From the NCBI GenBank assembly GCA_964387935.1, contig CAYLZN010000326.1, positions 1 through 6,536 of the forward strand: a stretch of DNA of 6,536 nt. Direction: 5' to 3'. The notes under the pieces were generated by a model. It did no database searches, had not been told where the DNA came from, and saw only the letters and a list, made by a program, of their open reading frames with translations. Below, in pieces: positions 5,642 through 6,536 of this stretch; within the stretch, counting starts at the first letter, position 1; each line of letters begins with the position of its first letter. Source of the DNA: CAYLZN01 sp964387935. GTDB lineage: Bacteria; Acidobacteriota; Vicinamibacteria; Vicinamibacterales; JAFNAJ01. The translations under genes and the position numbers were made by a program.

Positions 5642-6536
5642 TGTACTACCTCGGGGTGACGTCCAACATCATGTCGCTCGGCGGGATCGCGCTCGCCATC
5701 GGCGAACTCGTGGACACGTCCATCGTGATGGTGGACAACGCGTACCGGCGACTCTCGGAGGCGCGCCCCGACGGCACCCCCGTCCCGCTGCAGGAGCAGC
5801 GGGCCGAGGTCATCCGCGCCGCCAAGCAGGTGGGCCGCCCGCTGTTCTTCTCGCTGGCCATCATCGTTATCTCGTTCGCGCCCGTGTTTCTGCTGGAGGC
5901 GCAGGAGGGCCGGATGTTCCGGCCGCTCGCCTACACCAAGACGTTCGCGATGGTCGGAGCCACGCTGCTCGCCGTCACGGTCGTGCCCGTGCTCATGACG
6001 ATCTTCATGAGGGGACGACGCCTGCGCCCGGAATCGGCCAACCCCGTGTCACGCCTGGCGACGGCGATCTACGCGCCGATCCTGCGCTTCGCGTTGCGAT
6101 GGCGCTGGGCCGCGCTCCTGCTCAACCTGCTCGTCGTACCCGCCACCGTGCCTCTGCTGTTCGCGCTCGGGTCCGAGTTCATGCCGCCGCTCTACGAGGG
6201 CTCGCTGCTCTACATGCCGACCGCCCCGCCGGGAATGTCGGTGACCGAGGGCACGAGGCTCCTGCAAGTGCAGGACAAGCTGCTCGCGCAGGTGCCGGAG
6301 GTCGAGCGCGTCTTCGGCACCATCGGGCGCGCCACGACCGCGACGGACAACTCGCCGATGGGCATGGTCAACACGACGATCGTGCTCAAGCCGAAGGACC
6401 AGTGGCGTCCGGGCACGACGTTCGAAGGGCTGCAGGCGGAGATGGACGAGGCCCTGCAGTTCCCGGGGTTCCCGAATACGTGGACGCAGCCGATCCGCAA
6501 CCGGCTGGACATGCTCTTCACCGGCATCAAGACGCC
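5642..6536 (+). CDS. cusA: CusA-type heavy-metal RND efflux pump, continuation after the gap (truncated at window end)
   Basis: This continues the same pump from the end of TM3. TM4 carries GELVDTSIVMVDNA, whose Asp (codon 5713-5715) matches D405 of the E. coli proton relay. It is followed by VGRPLFFSLAIIVISF, the loop LEAQEGRMFRPLAYTKT, TM6, and then the start of the second periplasmic half with FMPPLYEGSLLYMPTAPPG, VERVFGTIG and KPKDQWRPG. The three metal-site methionines of CusA are all present: YM at 6214-6216 (M573), GM at 6364-6366 (M623) and DM at 6511-6513 (M672, in NRLDMLFTGIK). CzcA-type pumps for divalent metals lack the last one, so Cu(I)/Ag(I) is the likely substrate. About 370 residues of the usual 1,040 or so remain outside the window. 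The frame of 4551 is also open here, but only the frame of 5644 encodes pump sequence. Confidence 0.94.

Noticed and set aside
4961..5659. + strand open frame of 232 codons crossing the N run
   Set aside because: It overlaps the pump gene in another frame, is Arg/Gly-rich low complexity, and ends in the gap; the pump frame is supported along its whole length.
1..6536. CRISPR array, tRNA or rRNA genes
   Set aside because: No regularly spaced direct repeats and no tRNA- or rRNA-like sequence seen; the only strong repeat is the inverted pair at 938-1038.

Overview
The window is GC-rich DNA with four recognisable genes or gene sets, all on the + strand. They are an exported YceI-family protein, a small exported Cys-rich protein, and a tightly packed three-gene RND heavy-metal efflux operon (TolC-type outer-membrane channel, CusB-type periplasmic adaptor, CusA-type pump). 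The pump gene contains a 10-N assembly gap and runs off the right edge. Outer-membrane and periplasmic proteins point to a Gram-negative bacterium. The base composition, the C-terminal YtkA-like domain on the adaptor and the style of the long inverted repeat would fit an acidobacterial (Vicinamibacteria-like) or similar soil/metagenome genome, but that placement is a weak inference because there is no phylogenetic marker in the window.

Layout: positions 1-320 hold no convincing gene. They contain a perfect AT-centred 12-bp palindrome (224-235) that includes a -10-like hexamer and is a candidate promoter/operator for yceI (321-935). Two bases after the yceI stop comes a 101-nt near-perfect inverted repeat (938-1038), which looks like a REP/MITE-type mobile hairpin and could also act as a terminator. 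Four bases after it begins a short gene for a secreted protein with two CC pairs (1043-1387). A 131-nt spacer with two small hairpins follows. Then come the TolC-family gene (1519-2820), the adaptor gene (2817-4547, 4-nt ATGA overlap) and the pump gene (from 4551, 3 nt after the adaptor stop).

The three efflux genes should work as one complex. The pump takes metal from the periplasm or membrane using the proton gradient, the adaptor bridges it to the channel, and the channel opens to the outside. Conserved methionines in the pump at the positions known from E. coli CusA (M573, M623, M672), and Met- and Cys-rich metal-binding modules at both ends of the adaptor, argue for Cu(I)/Ag(I) rather than divalent-metal export. 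No CusF gene and no metal regulator lie in the window; the adaptor's extra domains and perhaps the Cys-rich protein may fill the periplasmic metal-handling role.

Most notable are the 101-nt hairpin jammed against the start of the Cys-rich gene, the three-part metal-binding architecture of the adaptor, and the pump's gap, whose written length (10) is inconsistent with the protein (about 60 nt missing).
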